Origin: Strigops habroptila
Taxonomy: Eukaryota > Chordata > Aves > Psittaciformes > Psittacidae
Direction of reading: 5' to 3'
NCBI RefSeq assembly: GCF_004027225.2
Contig: NC_046360.1
Span: 856,001 to 920,000, forward strand
Length of the DNA stretch: 64,000 nt
Position 1 is the stretch's first letter; every line of letters begins with the position of its first letter. The notes below the pieces were generated by a model. The model did not search any database. It was not told the DNA's origin and worked only from the letters and a program-made list of their open reading frames with translations. Positions 11,907-24,600 of this stretch are shown in pieces. The translations under genes were made by a program, and so were the position numbers.

Positions 11907-13238
11907 CGGCAGGAAGGAAGTCTGCAAGCGTGTGTTTGTGGCTGTGCACGGGTGAGAGCTGGAGCCGTTTCCGGAGCAGCGTGTCGCGGGGCTGGGCTGT
12001 CAAACCGCCGCAGCTCTGTGCACCAGGTCACTCGTGGTGCTGGTGAAGCACATCTGGGGATGCAGCTGCTGCTCTGCAGACCTGCAGCCCTGTCGGACCT
12101 GGGATCCCGTGGTGGATGGAGGCCAGGCTGGCACTGAGCAGGAAGCCTTGCAGGGAAGGAGGGCAATGCATGTGCTGCAGATAAGCTCCAGTAAAGTCCA
12201 TGCTGGGTGGAGTTTCCCTCTGGTTTGCAATTAGTGCTGAAGTGGCCTTGTGACGTTCGGTGGCAGCCGGGCAGGGGAGGAGGAGGCTCTTGGGTGTCTG
12301 GAATAACAATTAGTGTCCGTGCTTGAAGTGTTCTCAAAACATCCTCCAAGGCCGGGACGCTGCTGTGCATCCAGGGGGAGCTGATTGTGGGAAGGGCCCA
12401 GCCACAGCAGCCCCATGACAAGCCTGTGGTCCCATGCACACACTGGGGGCAGGGTGCCACCCCTCCTGCTTCTCCCCAGCATGGGTGCAGTCCTTGTGGG
12501 TGCAGGTGTCGTGTCCTTGTGGGAAGCCTGGCATCCAGTCCAGTGTTCCCTATTGGAGGGATTTGCATGCTCTGAAGGTCCTCAGCGGGCGGTGAGGCTG
12601 GAGAGAGCTCTGCTCCTTGGGCTGGAGCCAGGGAGGTCCTGGCAGCTCCAAGTGCTGAGGTTGGCATCCCCGTGACCCACCATTCCTGGAGAGTCCTCTG
12701 GGCCCCATCTCCTCTTGCTGTTACTGCTCTGGGGACTTTGTCCATAGTCTGACTTTTGCCTGATTCCAGCACTTGTACCAAAGCCTGCAGCAGGCAAGTC
12801 TGGAGCTGCTTCCTCTGGGACAGGCTCTTGCGCCAGTCGCTTGTATGTGATGGAAACGTGCCATGTCCGGACTGTTGTCCCCCGGGGTTTAAACATCCCA
12901 TCTGCTCTTGCTGGCCTGGGGCTGCTCCCTTCCAGGAGCCTTCACTTCCTAAAGGAGCAGCCGCCTTCCCGCTTCCCTCCATGTCATCTTCTGGCTCAGC
13001 CGTGTGAATGCCGTTGTGGTGAAGTGGTGCTGGCGCCAGGTCGCAGGCATGCCTGTGCTTTGTCTGGTTCCCAGCACTGACCAGGAGCTGGGACCACTGG
13101 GATCACCCTTCCCCTGGGCTCGCAGGGGGCCTGTGGGCAGGAGGGGAAGGTGCCGAGCAGGAGAGCATCACCCATCACTGCACACAGATGTGTGTGACAA
13201 CTAAACAAATCAACATTGTGCCTTTTCTTCCCCATCAG

Positions 13239-13306
13239 GTACTTTCATGGCCACCGGTGTTTCAGCATGAAGCTTGGCTAGAGCAGAATGGACTTACTGG
13301 GGAGAG
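13239..13306 (+). other. TPST2: Probable noncoding exon 2 of TPST2
   Basis: A 68-bp segment bounded by a good acceptor (a TTTTCTTCCCCATCAG tract ending at 13238) and a strong donor (GAGAG|GTAAGC, GT at 13307). Vertebrate TPST2 genes commonly have a second 5'UTR exon, and this is the best candidate seen between exon 1 and the coding exon. It contains two tiny upstream reading frames that overlap as ATGA: 13247-13270 and 13267-13281. Identification rests on splice signals and position only. Confidence 0.5.
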
Positions 13307-14828
13307 GTAAGCACGTTTGGAGGGTACATCCCAGAGCAGTTGATTCCCCTGTGGTGCTGGGTGGGTGAATATTTCATACATCTGCCCACCCCACTGCTGC
13401 TGCCTTGTTAATATTGCATTGCCTTTGCAAGCTGACAAGAAAGAGTTGAAGCCTTGTTTGTACTAATGTCCCATCAGCATGCGAAATGAGGAAGGCTTTC
13501 TGCCTGTCATACCTCTTGTGCACTCGTTTGTCACTGCTCTGCTGGCACTTCCCCACCAGCTCCATCCTCCCCATGTTCCCTGCTCTCGTACCAGCCTTTC
13601 CCTGCTGCACTTGGGGCTTCAGCCCAGGGTTGGCTGCTGTGCTTTGGTTTCTGCTCCCCATCACCAGCTGCTCTGATTTTCCTGCCACAATATGCAAGAG
13701 AAGCCCTGAGAGCTCCCTAAATCCTGTGGGAGTGGAGGGTTCTCGGATGCAGCTTGGGCATTTGAAGGACCACAATGTCATCTGACCAGGCAGCTGTGCC
13801 ACTTAATTGTGTTGTGATGTTTTCCACCAGAATTCTGCTGTGGAGCAATTATCCATCCCTCTTCTCTCATAGATTAATAAGCTCCATAAATTCTGGGAAA
13901 TTCTCAGTGGGGAGTAGCACGAAAGAGTTGAAAATAACCTGGGATTGTTGGCGGTTGCTCCGCAGACCGTGCTGAGCACTCTCACGGGCACACACTCATG
14001 GATGCTTGTTCAGCCTGCCCGGGTACGGAAGGGTAATCCCACCAGAGGGGTTTGTTCCGCTTTAGCCCTCCCGGCGCCCATGGCTGCTGTGCTGGGGCAG
14101 AGCAGGGCTGCTGTGCAGTGGGAGCAGTGTGTGCTGCAGCAGTGGGGAGAGGCGGGAGCACAGCAGGAGGGCGAAGCTCTGCTCCTCGGCGTCAGCACCA
14201 GCCTCTCTGTCTTCCCGCTGTCCCACAGCAGAGCCAGAGCTTCCCATGCACGCTGGTGGCGTGGCCAGGCCCGGAGGGAGCTGTGTCTGCCCTGGTCAGG
14301 CAGGCAGGATGATCCCTAGGGACATGCCACTTTGTCCCGCCGGATACTGCCGGCACAGAGCCGGTACCACCGGCTCCCATCCAGCCTCCTGCCTGACAGC
14401 AAAATGAGAGAGTCCCTTTGTTCCCTCCCGTGGCTGCTGGGAGCATCTCGGTGGGAAAGGCTCTCTGGAGGCGTTTTTTGCGGAGAACAGAGCACTTCTG
14501 TGCTCCCAGCCTCCCTTTTGGACTGCAGCTCTTGCCTGCGAGTCAGCCTGGCTTGGGCTGCTTGGCTGTAATTGTTCCAGTTGGCCCTAAATCCTGACTG
14601 CCCCGGCTATGTGCACTGGAATGGGTTTTGTGCACTGAACTGGGTCTTGCAGCATTTGCAGTTATTTTTAGGGTGAAGCTTTGAGTAAACTTACATGACT
14701 GAAACAGATGAAGATAGTGGGAAGGAGCAGAGCAGTGCTTGTCTTTTTAATGGGTCTGACTCTGTGCTTGGTGCTGCAAAAATGCCAGAGCTGTTTGGTT
14801 TTCCCTCTGATTTACATCTAAACAAATC

Positions 14829-14960
14829 ATGGAATCCCAGCCTGGTTTGGGTTGGAAGGAACCTTAAAGCTCCTCCAGCTCCAACCCCCTGCCACGGGCA
14901 GGGACACCTTCCACTAGAGCAGGTTGCTCCAAGCCCCATCCAACCTGACCAGCATGGACC
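14829..14960 (-). mobile_element. CR1 LINE 3' fragment
   Basis: Short minus-strand CR1 3' end, recognised by GGAATCCCAGCCTGGTTTGG and the following CTTAAAGCTCCTCCAGCTCC when read on the plus strand. Very 5' truncated. Confidence 0.88.
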
Positions 14961-16456
14961 AGATGGACCAGCACTTGACATTTTGACTTCTATATAGTGT
15001 ATGGGCATGCATCTGTTTAACCTCAGTATGTCAACCAAGCAGTTGGCATCCTGTTTAACAGGATGTTCACAGTGGTGCTAAAGAGCCACAAAAATCGTTT
15101 TGGTGATGCTGTTCCTTTGCCGCTGGGATGGGAGAACATGTACCTGGGTGGGCAGAGGCCCATTACCTGAGTCATGGTAAGGGATGGTATGAGCAGAAGT
15201 GGGTAACACAGAGTGGGTGATGGTGAGGAGATGACACTTCGCTGTGGGTAGATGGAGCAGGATGTCAGGGCTGGAAGGGGATGGAGAGAGTCCCGGAATG
15301 CCTGGATGGCTCTGGGCTGCCTGTGCTGGCAGGTAGGGCTGGGGCAGGGAGGCTGCTGGCTCTGGAGTGGCTCTCCTGCCTGCTGCCTGCTTGCTCCCTG
15401 CCTGCTCCCTGCCCCTAAGGGCCGTCACACCATCCGCTGCTAAATGTGCTCTTTCATGGAGAGAGTTGAGAGGAGAAGCCGCTTTTTGAAGCAGTTTTTG
15501 GCCTGTCAGCAAAAGAAAGCAGACGGACGCCTCGTTCCTGCCCCTCCGCTCGGCTCCCGCCCCGGCCACATAATCACACAGATCTGGAACTGCCGGGAGA
15601 GCCCAGGGCAGGATTGCAAAACCTGCGGCACCGCCGGGGCGGGCGGGAAGCGGTGCCAGCCCTCGCAGGGGGCCTGGGGCGGGCAGCGGGGCAGCGGCTT
15701 CCTCCTGCGTCCCACCGAGACACAGAACAAAGCCTCTCGGTGCCAGATGAGGTCTTCGAGGGTTCTGTGTAAGGTCAGTCCCAGAGGAAGGGCGTTCAGC
15801 GCGGACTCGCTGTCCTGCTGCTCACATGGTTTAATTTCTCGCAGCGTTTCATTCTCATGGGTAACTGCTTCTCCTGACTCAGACCCTTAAAACTGGCATG
15901 AGTTTGCTATTATTTCAGCTTTCCCCTCTCCCCTGCAACAGCACATTGAAACTGAAGAAAGCACAGAGAGGTGCTGAGAGAAGTGAGAAAACAGTGCTGA
16001 GCTCAGTTTGGGAAGGCAGGAGAGCTGCAGGGAGGGTTTGGGCTTCATCTAGGATGGAACAGGCTCTCTACAAAGATTTTTCTTGTAAGGACTGACCGGC
16101 TGCATGGTCCCTCCTGTCTGAAACATTGCTGGGGCTTTGCTCCAGCTGTAAACCTGTGTTTCTGGGTACACAAACTGTGCAGAAATAATCTCTTTGGGTG
16201 TGCTCCGAGACAGACTTTAATTACTCCTTCAGAAGGCACCTAGCCTGGAAGTTGCTGATAAGTGGAAGAGGTGATGAAAGCCTGGGGTGGTGTCAGCATC
16301 CCAAAGGAGCCGGGCTGGACACTGAGGTGCTGTAGGGGCTGGGCTGGGATCCTGCTCCTCTGACCACACTGTGTTTCTCTTGTAGATGCCTGCTTGGATG
16401 AACACTTGCTAGCTGAGAGCTGAAGCGTGATCACCAGCCTGTGCAAGCAGAAGAGG

Positions 16457-19400
16457 ATGCGGGTCACCATGAGGAGGGTGCTGCTGGTGGTGGGCTCGGT
16501 GGTCGCCCTAATGGTGACTCTGCACCTTGGCCAGCAGGTCCTGGAGTGCCAGCAGGTCCTGAGCGAGCGGAGGCACAGGCTGATGAGACCGGAGAACGAG
16601 GAGCTGGTCATGATGGACTCCAACCACGTCGAGTACCGCTACAGCAAGGAGATGCCGCTGATATTCATCGGCGGGGTCCCGCGCAGCGGCACGACGCTGA
16701 TGAGGGCCATGCTGGACGCGCACCCCGAGGTACGCTGCGGGGAGGAGACCCGCATCATCCCGCGCGTGCTGGCCATGCGGCAGGCATGGTCCAAGTCGGG
16801 GCGGGAGAAGATGCGCCTGGACGAGGCCGGGGTGACGGACCAGGTTCTGGATGCTGCTATGCAGGCCTTCATCCTGGAGGTGATCGCCAAGCACGGCGAG
16901 CCAGCGCGGTACCTGTGTAACAAGGACCCCTTCACGCTGAAGTCCTCCGTGTACCTGTCCAGGCTGTTCCCCAATTCCAAATTCCTCCTGATGGTTCGAG
17001 ACGGCCGCGCTTCGGTCCACTCCATGATCACACGGAAGGTGACCATCGCGGGCTTCGACCTCAACAGCTACCGGGACTGCCTGACCAAGTGGAACAAAGC
17101 CATCGAGGTGATGTACTCGCAGTGCCTGGAGATCGGGCGCTCCCGCTGCCTGCCCGTCTACTACGAGCAGCTGGTGCTGCACCCCGAGCAGTCCATGCAC
17201 GCCATCATGAAGTTCCTGGACATCTCCTGGAGCGACACGGTGCTGCACCACGAGGAGCTCATCGGGAAGCCCGGCGGGGTGTCGCTGTCCAAGTGAGTGC
17301 CTCAGCTCCTGCCTCAGCTCTTTGAGGAGCATTTTCTTACATGAAGCAGGTCAAGGCTAAAACCGAGGGCAGAGAGGCGTTGCTTGTGTTTAGGCATGGT
17401 TTCCAGGGGCAGAAGTGGCAGCACATCCAGTTTTACTGCACTAGGTTGTGTGTTTCTGAGGAAAGGCGTTTAATACTAACAATCTGCTGTTCCCAACAGA
17501 GCAGCTTTTAGGAACAGGTGACCATTTTATTAATGCATCTTGGCAGCACAGAGCTTTGGTCTCTAATTTGACAGGAACTGCTTACTCTGAAACACGAGCT
17601 CTTTAATGCCTCTTTTCTCCTCCTGTCCACAAATACCTTCTTAGAGCAATTAGTTTTGCTGCTAATGAACAGCATTCAGGGGTGAGCAGCAGAGCTTGCC
17701 AGCTTTGGTTGCAGGGTAAAAGCAATACCTGCTCTGCAGAGGCACACCCCAGCACTCCCTCCCTGCTGGCCTGGCGTGCCAGGGTGCTTGTCTTCTCCTG
17801 CTTTCTTTTCCTCTTTCATTCCCCAAACCCAGTGTGGGATGATCCCCCCACAGAGGGGACCCAGCCTATGGGGTGCATTGGGAGTGCAGTGGTGAATGTA
17901 GCCAAGGGCTGTTGTGTCTGAGCCCAGCCTGTGCGTGAAATCCAACCTTAGCATCTTCTTTTATTCCTTTATTGCTTCCCCTCAGGATAGAGAGATCAAC
18001 AGACCAGGTCATCAAGCCGGTGAACATGGAGGCGTTATCCAAATGGATCGGGCACATCCCGGGGGATGTGCTGCAGGACATGGCCCACATCGCGCCCATG
18101 CTGGCCAGGCTCGGCTACGACCCCTACGCCAACCCCCCCAACTACGGCCACCCCGACCCCTTGGTTGTCAACAACACGCACAGAGTGAGTGTCGTGGGGC
18201 TGTGGGTCTCTGCACCCCCGGGGCCCTCTGGAGCCAAAGGGGCTGCTGAACCGAGTCGGGAAAGAGCCAGGAAGAAGCAGCTTCTTCCCGTGGGAGGCTG
18301 GGAACACAGACACACTGGGGTGGTGTCGAAACGGCTGGGTGCAGATGGAGGCTGATGGTGCTTGCTGTGGTTTGGTGCTGGTGCTGGCTTCTTCTGTTGT
18401 GACTGATACTGACCCTTGTCCCTCCCTGCTCCAGCCCTGCTCCGGCCCGGCCGTGGGAGCTGCTGGTTGGATGATGTTATTGGGGTGTGCAGCTGCAGGC
18501 GCTGCGCCCGCTCTGGCGCAGGAGCAGCCACGGGCTGTGCTGAGTCCCGCGGCCCAGCAGCCCCTCCCCGGCCCCATGAGGACGGCGAGTGGAGGCTCGT
18601 CATGCGTTTGGGCAAAACCAGCCGTTTTTTGTGAATATTGACTCATGTTCCTGGAGCAGAACTGGAAGGGAGAAGCTGCAGAGCCACAGACAGCAGTTAC
18701 TGAACACAGGGAGTTTCTAGTGCTTCGGGGTGGACCAGGTTCCTCCCTGAGGCTGGACTTTGCAGCCCCATGACAGTGCTTGTAATTTGGGTGAACCCTT
18801 TGGGTCACTGGCATGGACCTTTCAGTACTTCTTGGGGTGAATTTGGAGAACTGGCATGATAATAAGGACTAAAATAGTCTCTCCTTCTAGGCTAAGGGAG
18901 GAGCCAGAGAGCTGCTTGTGTCAGTTCCCTGCCCCAGCAGGATGCTGCTCCCTGTCTTTGCTCACAGTCAGGGCAGAGGAAACCTGCTTTTGCCCCAGTG
19001 CAGCACCACAGTGTAGGACAAACACCCATCAGGGTATTTCAGCAGGTTCAGCTACACTGGGACATGAGAAGGACTTGCCGATGCAGATAGAGCCGCTACA
19101 CCAGGAGGGTCACTCCAGTTTTCTCTTTCCATAGGTTTTAAAGGGGGATTATAAAACGCCAGCCAATCTGAAAGGTCATCCACAGGTAAGAGCATCTGCC
19201 GTCCCTTTGGGGTTTGTTAATCCTGGGGGCCTGATCCCTTGCTCCTTCTTACGGACGTTTGCGGGCTGGCAGCAGCCACGGGCACTGTCCCTGCTCTGCC
19301 CTCGGTCCCTGGGGACGATGGGGCTGCCCTTCCTGCTCCCACCCGCCACTCCTTGGCTGTTGCTGTCCTGCGTGTCCAGTGCTCCTCAGACCCTGCTCAT

Positions 19401-19912
19401 TCACCTCTGCCACCTCCTCCCGGGCTGCTCGTGTGTGTTTTGGTGCTGTGGAGTTCTGTGTTCACTCGTTGGAAACTTGTGCTCCTCATTCTCTTTAAGA
19501 CACTTTCTGTCTTGCTCTTTGCTCCAAAACTCCTAATGTTTTTCTTGCCACGGGTCTTGCCTGCCTTGGGGAAGGGTGGCTTGTCTGATTTACAGGTTAC
19601 AGGTAGGTCTTGTACCGGGGTGATGGTGTTCAGGTGTCAAAAATGGGGCTCCTTCCCTAAAGATTAGTGCTTGAAGATGGTTACTAACCATTGTGTAGTG
19701 CAGAGCAGTCCAACAGCGGGGACAGCAGTGAGGCGAGAGGCTGCAGGCTGCCGCTTCCCTGCCCTCGTGCTGCTTTCTGTGCCCTAAACATTCCCTTGTC
19801 TTGCTGCTGGGAACACAGTGGGGATGGTTTGAGGTGCAGTTGGTGTCTAAAAGCTGACCCTTGTGTTTCCGGGCTGTTGCAGGTGGCTCAGAACACATCA
19901 TCCTCTCACTAA
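16457..19912 (+). CDS. TPST2: Protein-tyrosine sulfotransferase 2
   Basis: Golgi type II membrane enzyme that transfers sulfate from PAPS to tyrosines of secreted and membrane proteins. Coding exons are 16457-17292, 17986-18184, 19135-19185 and 19883-19912, 1116 bases and 371 residues. A short N-terminal tail is followed by a signal anchor at about residues 8-25. The 5'-phosphosulfate loop PRSGTT is at 75-80, the catalytic-type glutamate in GEETR at about 97, and the 3'-phosphate motif RDGRASVHS at 181-189. The protein ends with VAQNTSSSH. The start at 16457 gives [10 protein letters not shown], aligning with the human N-terminus; the ATG at 16472 is a less likely start. The coding exon begins at 16386 with a short 5'UTR. 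The stop is 19 bases before an exon junction (donor at 19932), close enough to escape nonsense-mediated decay by the usual rule. The gene appears intact. Confidence 0.97.
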
Positions 19913-20446
19913 GAAAATTAATGATTTCCAGGTAAGACCTTGCACTTCAGTTTGGGATGGGGTGAACTCTTGTGCTGCTGCAGGGTCAGCGTCCTGCTTG
20001 TGTAATTCCTGTGCTGTGGATTAGCCAGGCTGCTCCAGGCACGCTCGTATCGCCACTGGTCTCCTTCACACTGGCTCCCGCTCCTCAGAACAGCGCTGTT
20101 GTGTGAGATGGTTTGTCAGAAAGCCTTTTCCAAGCGCTGGAAACAGCCTTACTTCAGCAAAGGCACAATCAGCCACTCGGGAGGGTCATTCCTGAGTGTC
20201 CCCGCAGGGAGCCTTGACATGGGATGTGGAAAGGCAGAGCTGAGCCGAGCTGCTCCCCGGCTGCCTCCTGGGACGTGCCGTGGGCCTGGGGAAGGGGAGA
20301 TAAAAGCAGCCACATGCGTTGTCAGCTTGGAAAACAAAAGCTGCCGCCCGGGGTTGTGCTGCAGACGCAGCCATTGATGTGTCGGGTGATTTTCCATCTC
20401 CCTCCTCAGCAAACCTCTGCGCTGAAACGTGGAATCTCTTTTCTTT

Positions 20447-20583
20447 CTGGCAGTGTTCAAGGCCAGGTTGGACACAGGGGCTTGGAGCAACCTGCTCTAG
20501 TGGAAGGTGTCCCTGCCCATGGCAGGGGGTTGGAACTGGAGGAGCTTTAAGGTCCCTTCCTACACAAACCAGTCTGTGGTTCT
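20447..20583 (+). mobile_element. CR1 LINE 3' fragment
   Basis: Plus-strand CR1 3' end in the last TPST2 intron, running from GGCAGTGTTCAAGGCCAGG to about TCCTACACAAACCAGTCTG. It carries the same subfamily signature (GGACACAGGGGCTTGGAGC) as several other copies in the window. Confidence 0.9.
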
Positions 20584-21098
20584 TACTAAAAATGACCCTT
20601 TAAAAACTAGTTTCTATGTAAAAGCAGTATATTTTGCTAAAAAACAAGATCAGAAGCATCGAGTGAGAGTAGGGGTTGGGTGCCCTTCATCCTGGAGCTG
20701 GGACTTGGTTTCTTCCTACCCATTTTTTGTGTCATGGCTGCTTTAAAACCATTCATTGGCACCCAGAGGGGATCCTGCTCCTGAGGCTGTTGTTTCTCTC
20801 TTCCAGAATGCTGCAAATGGCCTTTTCTTGCCCAACAAAGAAGAGTTTGCGATGGCACCAGTGGAAATCGGTTATCCAAGCATATTGCTTGCTAATCCTA
20901 TTGCCAAAAGGACTGCTCCTCGGGAACGTGTTTGCATTTATTTGCAAAGCCCGAACGTTCTGCGCGTCGGGCCCCGGGATCCCCGGGATGCGCAGGGGTG
21001 TGCGCTGGGAAGGGTCTGTGTGCCGTGCCCGGAGCACTCGTGTGGTCACACTTGGGTGTCTGTGCCGTGTTCTCTGCTCGGGGGTCTGCGATGGCACC

Positions 21099-21237
21099 GG
21101 AGCCCCCCATGGAGCCTTTGGGAGCCCCTTTCGTACCGTTGGGAGCCCCATGGAGCCTTTGGGTGCCCCTTTGGAGCCCTTGGGAGCCCCTTTGGAACCT
21201 TTGGGTGCCCCTTTGGGAGCCCCTTGGAGCCCTTTGT
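21099..21237. repeat. Tandem repeat of GGAGCCCCTTTGG-type units in the TPST2 3'UTR
   Basis: About seven imperfect units of roughly 20 bp built on GGAGCC(C/T)(C/T)TTTGGG and GGTGCCCCTTTGGG alternate here. They lie in the inferred TPST2 3'UTR exon, some 100 bp before its poly(A) signal. Confidence 0.85.
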
Positions 21238-21332
21238 CGTGCGAGTGCCCCCCAGCCCTTCACTGTCCCTTTCAGAGGCTATTGCAGAGTTAATATATGA
21301 GCCCATCCCGCCTCCTTGCCCCGTTGTCCACC

Positions 21333-21338
21333 ATTAAA
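21333..21338 (+). promoter_or_regulatory. TPST2: TPST2 poly(A) signal (ATTAAA)
   Basis: ATTAAA is followed by a GT-rich stretch (GTGTTGTTTAATAACGTCG), a typical downstream element. It lies only 279 bp before the TFIP11 start codon. Confidence 0.7.
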
Positions 21339-21469
21339 GTGTTGTTTAATAACGTCGTTGTAATAACGTTGTTCCAAGAGCCCTGCGCATCACACGCACC
21401 TCCCAGCCGCGGGGGGGCAGGCTGCCAAACCATAGAGGAGCGGCGGTTGAAAGGCCCCGGAGGGGCGCT

Positions 21470-21616
21470 CTCTCTTTACTCTATGGTTGTGGGCGCGGCT
21501 TCCGGGCGGGGCCGGCTCGTTTCCGGTGGGCGGTGTTGCGGCCCGGGCCGGAGCAGGGCCGGGAGCGGAGCGGGGCCGAGGGAGGCCGGACCGGAGCGGG
21601 GGCGCCCGGCGGGACC
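21470..21616 (+). promoter_or_regulatory. TFIP11: TFIP11 CpG promoter with two ETS-type sites
   Basis: GC-rich, TATA-less stretch directly before the TFIP11 start codon. ETS-family cores (CTTCCGG and TTTCCGG) lie at 21499-21505 and 21520-21526, an arrangement common in housekeeping promoters. The pyrimidine tract CTCTCTCTTTACTC just upstream may mark transcription start. The promoter fits between the TPST2 poly(A) site and the ATG. Confidence 0.65.
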
Positions 21617-24600
21617 ATGTCGATGTCGCACCTGTACGGCACGGACGGGGAGGATGGCGTGGAGATGGAGAGCTTCGAGGTGTCGGACTGGGACCTGCAG
21701 AACGAGTTCAACCCGCACCGGCAGCGCCACCGGCAGACCAAAGAGGAGGCCACCTACGGCGTGTGGGCCGAGCGCGACTCGGACGAGGAGCGGCCCAGCT
21801 TCGGCGGCAAGCGGTGCGGGCAGCGGCGGGGCTGGGCCTCGGGGCGCCCGGCACCCCCGGCCCCGCTCCTCCGGCGGGGGGGGGGCAGCGCCCTGGGGGT
21901 TTGGGGGCTGTAAACGCGGCCCCGCCTGGGCCGGGGGCTGCCCCGGGGGGGTTCGCCTCCTGCCGGGGGGGCGTGATTCCCGCTAAACCAGCGGTAAAGG
22001 GCTCGCCCGTTGATGAGGTTCCGTCCGGAGGGGGGGGTCGTGGGGCGCGGCGGGACTCACCCGTGGGTGTCGTTCCGGTGCAGCTCCAGGGATTACTCGG
22101 CCCCCGTGAACTTCATCAGCGCGGGGCTGAAGAAGGCGGCGGCGGAGGATGCGTCCGAGGAGGACTCGGATGAGGACGAGAAGCCCGTGAAGCAGGAAGA
22201 AATCCCGAAAGAGTTTGTGTCAAAGAAGTTAAAAACGGTGAGTTATGGGGGGGGGCTCTGTGTGAGGCGCTGGGTGCGGCTGAGGCTGGAGTCAGAGGTG
22301 CTGAGCGGTGATGGGCCACTGAGGGAAGGAAGAGGTGATGAAACCCAGAGAGCTGTGCACAGCATCGCGCCGCGCGGGGACGTGCTGCCTCTGCCTGCTG
22401 TAGCTGTTCTCATGTGTTGTTGCACGTCCTCAGGTCCTTCCCGGCCTTTCTGTCCCCTTTAAAGTGTTCCCTTTAGCTGAGGTTACAGTAGAGGAATGCT
22501 CCTGGGTTACAGCCTTCCAAAGGCTTTGTTTTCCGATCTCACGGAGCAGTGTAACCAGTGTAGGTGTGTTGTAGATTAAAAACCTGAACGTTGTGGGGGG
22601 GGTTTTTTGTTTGTCTGTTTTAACAGGGTGGCAATTTCAAGCCCAGTCAGAAAGGCTTTGGAGGGGGGACAAAATCCTTCGTGGATTTTGGCAGCTGGGA
22701 GAGACACACGAAGGGAATTGGGCAGAAGCTGCTCCAGAAGATGGGTTACGTCCCTGGAAGAGGTCTTGGGAAGAATGCTCAAGGTACCGTGGTTGGGTGT
22801 TGGGTTCGTTGTTCACTGGTGATTTGGGGAAGAGAGTGGATTCTTTAAAAGCTGCCATCTCCAGGGGGCTTACACCTTCCTCCGTGTTTGCTTGCATCTC
22901 TTGCAAGTCATCTGGGTCCTCCTGATAACACTCAGCTGGGTTTAAGTTACCAGAGGCCCATTTTATGCTCTTGTTGTTTTGCAAGAGCAAAAGAGAAAGC
23001 AAAAAGGGAGGTAGATTGCAAAGGAAGTCAACAGAAAAGGAGATCTTATTTTATGTGATAGAATAAAAAGCAGTGAAATGCAGGTGTGAGTAATACTCTG
23101 CTTGGGTTTAGTTGGTGTGTGCTGGAATTAAGTGATTTGATGGCCACTAAGCAATCAGTGGAGTGGGAAAGGAAACTGTAGTTCAACAGAGGGAGGACGC
23201 TCTGGGTGGTTGTGCAGGTTTGATAACTTAGAGTGCTGTAGGAAAAGCTGTTGCTGTTCTCTGTCAGTGCATCTGAGCTGACTCCCTCCTCTCAGGTATT
23301 ATCAACCCCATCGAGGCCAAGCAGAGGAAAGGCAAAGGAGCTGTGGGGGCATATGGCTCGGAGAGAACCAGCCAGTCCCTGCAGGACTTCCCTGTTGTGG
23401 ACTCGGAAGAAGAAGCTGAGGAGGTAATTGTCCAGTTCTTGGTCTGTCTGTTCCCTGTCACGTTGTATGTACAAAATGCAGGTCTAATTGTTAGCTTCTG
23501 TGTCAGAGAAAACTGTTGGGGCTCATTTCAGATGAGAAGATAAAGATGTAGCACACTGCTTTCATTTGGACATGTCTTCTTGTCACTGTGATGTTCTTTG
23601 TTGTTTCTGGCTCATGTTATTGCAGTATCTTGTCAGAACCCCCCCTTCAAAGAGTCCCCCAGGTAGATAGTCTTTGTCTTCTTTGAATTAAAGAAAAGAG
23701 AGCAAATCAGAAGCCCACTGTCAGCCCTGTGAGCAGCCTGGTTTGTCACTGAGCTTTACAGCTTCTGTTTTGCCGTGCAGTATTGTTCATGGATCTGAGG
23801 TTATTTTCCTGTGGAAAATAGAGGTAAATCTGGGATATGACAAAGAGCAGGAACCACAACTCCTTTTTGCTCTTGTGTAGGAATATCAAAAGGAGCTCAG
23901 CCAGTGGCGGAAAGATCCCAATGGAGGCAAGAAGAAACCCAAATACAGCTACAAGACAGTAGAAGAACTGAAAGCCAAGGGTAGGATCAACAAGCAGCTT
24001 TCAACCCCTCAGAAGGAGCTGTCTCAAGTCAAGGTAAGGTTGATAACCCGAGAGGTGGCACCCCTGGGGAGCAGTTTGTCCTCTGTGGCATTGTGAGGGC
24101 TTTCTGGTCATCGGGAGAAGCCAGGTTCAGAACTGTCTGGCTGCAGCCTTGGACTCATCCCTGGATCATGTAATAGACCTGGGACATTGGGTTTGGTTTT
24201 AAGTGAGGTCTTTGGCCTTGGAAAGATGCAAATTAACTGGAATGGGGGTGGGTTGTTTGTTAATTGCAAGTTAAGTTGAATTGTTTCTCATCTGTCATAG
24301 ATAAAACAATCACCTGCTTCTGAAAGCACAATTGTCCTTACTGAGATTGTGCAACCAGACACATGGTTTGGACCATCTCCTACCTGGAAGGGACAGGGAG
24401 GGATTTGTCTTGTGTGCACTTAATGAAATTACTCATCTAAAATTAATGCATCTTCAAAAAAAGTGTAGAAGTAGCTAAGAGTCCTGTGCAGTACCAAATA
24501 GTGCACAGCTTGTATCCTCACTGCTTGTAGGATTGCTCAGGACTGAGATCAGAAGAGGAGACTTCCAGCTCTGGCTCAGGTTGTTTCTTATTCATCCTGC

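Larger units (their letters stand above)
6276..16385 (+). other. TPST2: TPST2 intronic sequence before the coding exon
   Basis: About 10 kb with no coding exon. It contains CR1 fragments (10331-10540 and 14829-14960), a 17-bp tandem repeat (11814-11906) and a probable noncoding exon (13239-13306). A GC-rich patch at about 15530-15700 could be a secondary promoter, but there is no direct support for that. Long open frames, such as one on the minus strand at 11570-12982, have repetitive low-complexity translations and match nothing I recognise. Confidence 0.7.
20807..21360 (+). other. TPST2: TPST2 final 3'UTR exon
   Basis: Begins after a clear acceptor (CTCTCTTCCAG ending at 20806) and contains no reading frame continuing TPST2. 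It pairs with the donor at 19932 (CCAG|GTAAGA) that follows the stop codon. The poly(A) signal ATTAAA is at 21333-21338. The middle of this UTR is taken up by a tandem repeat at 21099-21237. Confidence 0.75.

Noticed and set aside
11570-12982. 470-codon open frame on the minus strand in the TPST2 intron
   Set aside because: It contains the 17-bp tandem repeat, has no recognisable domain, and its translation looks like random GC-rich sequence.
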